A DNA stretch of 64,000 bases from the NCBI GenBank assembly GCA_900537185.1, contig LS999830.1:235440-299439 (forward strand), written 5' to 3'. Position numbers and translations under genes: made by a program. Positions 62,240-64,000 of the stretch are shown piece after piece (within the stretch, counting starts at the first letter, position 1; each line of letters opens with the position of its first letter). This stretch comes from Cytophagales bacterium Alg240-R148 (lineage in GTDB: Bacteria; Bacteroidota; Bacteroidia; Cytophagales; Cyclobacteriaceae). The notes under the pieces are model-generated. The model saw only the letters and a program-made list of their open reading frames with translations, did not search any database and had not been told where the DNA came from.

Positions 62240-63928
62240 ATGAATTGGAGATTTTTGCTGGTCCTTGCGGTAGTGGCCCCTTTGTTTTTGATAAATTCTT
62301 GCACAGAAACTCCGGTTTTTAAAGAAAACGAGACCTTGTTTAAAATTGGGGATCAAAAAGAATGGGCCAATAAACACTTCAACGATCAAGACTGGAACCA
62401 AGGCAAACCCAAGATGGACGATGGCCAGGTTTTTTGGTTCAGAACGCCAATTGATATCTTGCAAAACAACGAAGACTCCAGCCCTTACGGCATTCGGTTA
62501 GAGGTTTACGGTGAGTACGAGGTTTTTTGGGATGGTGTATTAATTGGGAAAAACGGAAACCCAGGCCAGGAAAAAAAGTACGGCCCAAAGGGAAAAATGT
62601 GGACCACCCACAGTATTCCGAGTGCCCTAACTGAAAAGGGTCAACACATGCTTGCCATACGTGGGAGCCTTTATTGGTTTGCGGATCATGCAGGCATCTG
62701 GAGTTTGGACATCAATTATTACGACAAATTAGTCACCAATCGTCTTATTGAAATAGCCTTTATGCATGTTTTGGCTGGTGCTTTTTTAATTGCCTCCTTC
62801 TATTTTCTTTTTCTATTCTTGAGCAATAAAAAAGAATACCCAATGCTAATTTTTAGTGCCTGTTGTTTTCTTTTTTTTGTTTTAATAATCGCTGAATTTA
62901 GCGAGGCCTACCTCCCTGTGCATTACAGCCAGCACCGGCTTCGTTTGCAGAGTATAGGTGTGCTAATGTTGGGGATTTCCTTTTTGATCCCGTTTTATTT
63001 TTCCATGCTTTTCCCCTTTCCTAAGCGCCAAATTTACACGACCCTATATGGAGCTGTTTTGTTGTTCATTTTCCTTATCAGGTATGATTTCTTTCTGTTA
63101 ACCGCCCGCTACATGGCAACGAGTATGTGGTTGTATGCTTTAGGAATGGTAGTTTATGCAGTATACAAAAAGAAGAAAGGGTCCATAACCATACTTTCTA
63201 CCCTGCTGCTTTGCGTAGCGATCAACTTAATTGCTACTTTTAACATTAGCTTTTATTCGGGGTTTGGTTTAATTTTATTGGGCATGTTTTATTTGCTATC
63301 CAATAGAATTAAAGAACAACGCCTGGCTTATGAAAAGTCTTTGGTGCAGTCTACCAGGTTGCGTTTAGAATTGCTAAAAAAAAATATTCAGCCACATTTT
63401 ATTATGAACACCCTTACCTCTTTGATAGATTGGGTGGAAGAGGCACCGGATAAAGGTGTTTTGTTCATTGAAGCTTTGGCCAAGGAGTTTGACCTTGTTA
63501 ATAGAATTGAAAATGAAAAATTGATACCGATAGAACAAGAAATAGCCCTCTGTAAAGCACATATTGAAATTATGGAATACAGAAAGGAGATCCATTACAC
63601 ATGGGAAGATGAAGGCATTGATGCCGGGCAAAAAATTCCACCCGCAATTCTACATACTTTATTAGAAAACGGAATCACCCACAGTTTGCCTTTGGTAGAT
63701 AATACCATAAAATTTAAATTGATTTTTGAATCGAACGCCCAATACGTTTGTTATACCTTTTTAACGTATGCCAACCGTGTTAGAGCCGTTCCGAGCAAGA
63801 TTCAAGATGGTACGGGTATCCAATACATAAAAGCCAGGTTGACGGAAAGTTACCAGTCCGAATGGGAGTTTAGTTCCGAACCAACTGATTATGGTTGGAA
63901 AAACATAGTTATACTATACATTCAATAA
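62240..63928 (+). CDS. LytS-type sensor histidine kinase with extracellular sensor domain
   Basis: A 562-residue kinase with a lipoprotein-like start (LFLINSCTET). A jelly-roll extracytoplasmic domain (30-160, with IRLEVYGEYEVFWDGVLIGK) resembles sugar-binding beta-sandwiches. Seven helices (170-350) follow, then a LytS/YehU kinase core with LLKKNIQPHFIMNTL (His box) and IPPAILHTLLENGITHS (N box). The ATP-lid Gly motif is weak (DGTGIQYIKARL). The response regulator gene begins one base after its stop. Divergence from the propeller genes suggests the pair regulates them. Confidence 0.87.
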   Translation: MNWRFLLVLAVVAPLFLINSCTETPVFKENETLFKIGDQKEWANKHFNDQDWNQGKPKMDDGQVFWFRTPIDILQNNEDSSPYGIRLEVYGEYEVFWDGVLIGKNGNPGQEKKYGPKGKMWTTHSIPSALTEKGQHMLAIRGSLYWFADHAGIWSLDINYYDKLVTNRLIEIAFMHVLAGAFLIASFYFLFLFLSNKKEYPMLIFSACCFLFFVLIIAEFSEAYLPVHYSQHRLRLQSIGVLMLGISFLIPFYFSMLFPFPKRQIYTTLYGAVLLFIFLIRYDFFLLTARYMATSMWLYALGMVVYAVYKKKKGSITILSTLLLCVAINLIATFNISFYSGFGLILLGMFYLLSNRIKEQRLAYEKSLVQSTRLRLELLKKNIQPHFIMNTLTSLIDWVEEAPDKGVLFIEALAKEFDLVNRIENEKLIPIEQEIALCKAHIEIMEYRKEIHYTWEDEGIDAGQKIPPAILHTLLENGITHSLPLVDNTIKFKLIFESNAQYVCYTFLTYANRVRAVPSKIQDGTGIQYIKARLTESYQSEWEFSSEPTDYGWKNIVILYIQ

Positions 63929-63929
63929 G

Positions 63930-64000
63930 ATGCACTTATTAATTGTTGAGGATGAAGCCAGAATAGCCAAAAGAATTGAACGCATGGCCCGCGCAATTGT
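63930..64000 (+). CDS. LytTR-family response regulator, 5' end only
   Basis: The frame reads MHLLIVEDEARIAKRIERMA at the start, matching the receiver domain (VEDEARI contains the Asp-containing phosphorylation pocket start). It begins one base after the kinase stop. Only 23 codons lie in the window; the DNA-binding domain cannot be seen, so the LytTR assignment is from pairing with a LytS-type kinase. Confidence 0.8.
   Translation, partial: MHLLIVEDEARIAKRIERMARAI

Noticed and set aside
1-64000. rRNA, tRNA, CRISPR or transposase genes
   Set aside because: None were visible on reading; a covariance-model tRNA search could still find a missed tRNA.

Overview
The window looks like chromosome of a Bacteroidota bacterium, most likely a free-living Cytophagales-type organism. 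The grounds are a SusC/RagA-type plug domain, a HmuY/HmuR system, DUF5916 and PD40 envelope proteins, LytTR and LytS-type signalling, TAnnTTTG promoter boxes, and no clear Shine-Dalgarno sequences. Genus and species cannot be told from the sequence alone. I saw no rRNA, tRNA, CRISPR array, transposase or integrase.

Layout. 0-6 kb: ankyrin-repeat protein, CheD, an exported protein, a GAF histidine kinase and a DcaP-like porin. 6-14.2 kb: a MalT-type LuxR regulator, a small conserved protein, then an exported M19 dipeptidase-like protein, an exported amidohydrolase, an outer-membrane protein and an OprB-like porin, probably a regulated uptake and hydrolysis locus. 14.2-15.8 kb: a Rieske-glutamate-synthase fusion. 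16-25 kb: a minus-strand block with two exported arginase/agmatinase-family enzymes, a ZnuA-like lipoprotein, a PpiC-like protein, a HupE/UreJ-like membrane protein and a LolD/FtsX-type ABC transporter, resembling Zrg-type metal uptake systems. 25.5-30.3 kb: an AT-rich accessory stretch with 163-bp hairpin-bearing tandem repeats, a probable 2.5-kb insertion in one repeat, small hypothetical genes, and a possible orphan toxin-immunity pair. 30.5-38.3 kb: a very large VIT-VWA-plug-TPR-DUF2135 protein, an esterase, GreB, an AraC regulator and twin SRPBCC proteins.

38.5-58.3 kb holds two minus-strand metal operons. Operon A is a DUF2946-like protein followed by hmuR-hmuY-hmuS-hmuT-hmuU-hmuV, with a CobN-like chelatase and an ExbB/DUF2149 pair. 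Operon B is a second DUF2946-like protein, an ABC exporter (ATPase plus two DUF3526 permeases), a MerC-like protein, a CFFC-motif protein, two COG0523 (CobW/YciC-type) GTPases and a DUF5916 protein. Both operons begin just downstream of near-identical perfect palindromes with the 7-1-7 architecture of Fur-family operators (TGCAACA-T-TGTTGCA). This suggests one regulator, most plausibly Zur, controls both, and it places a haem-type Hmu system beside typical zinc-starvation genes. This is the most interesting signal in the window.

58.3-64 kb: four beta-propeller (PD40) exported proteins face a LytS-type sensor kinase and the start of its response regulator.
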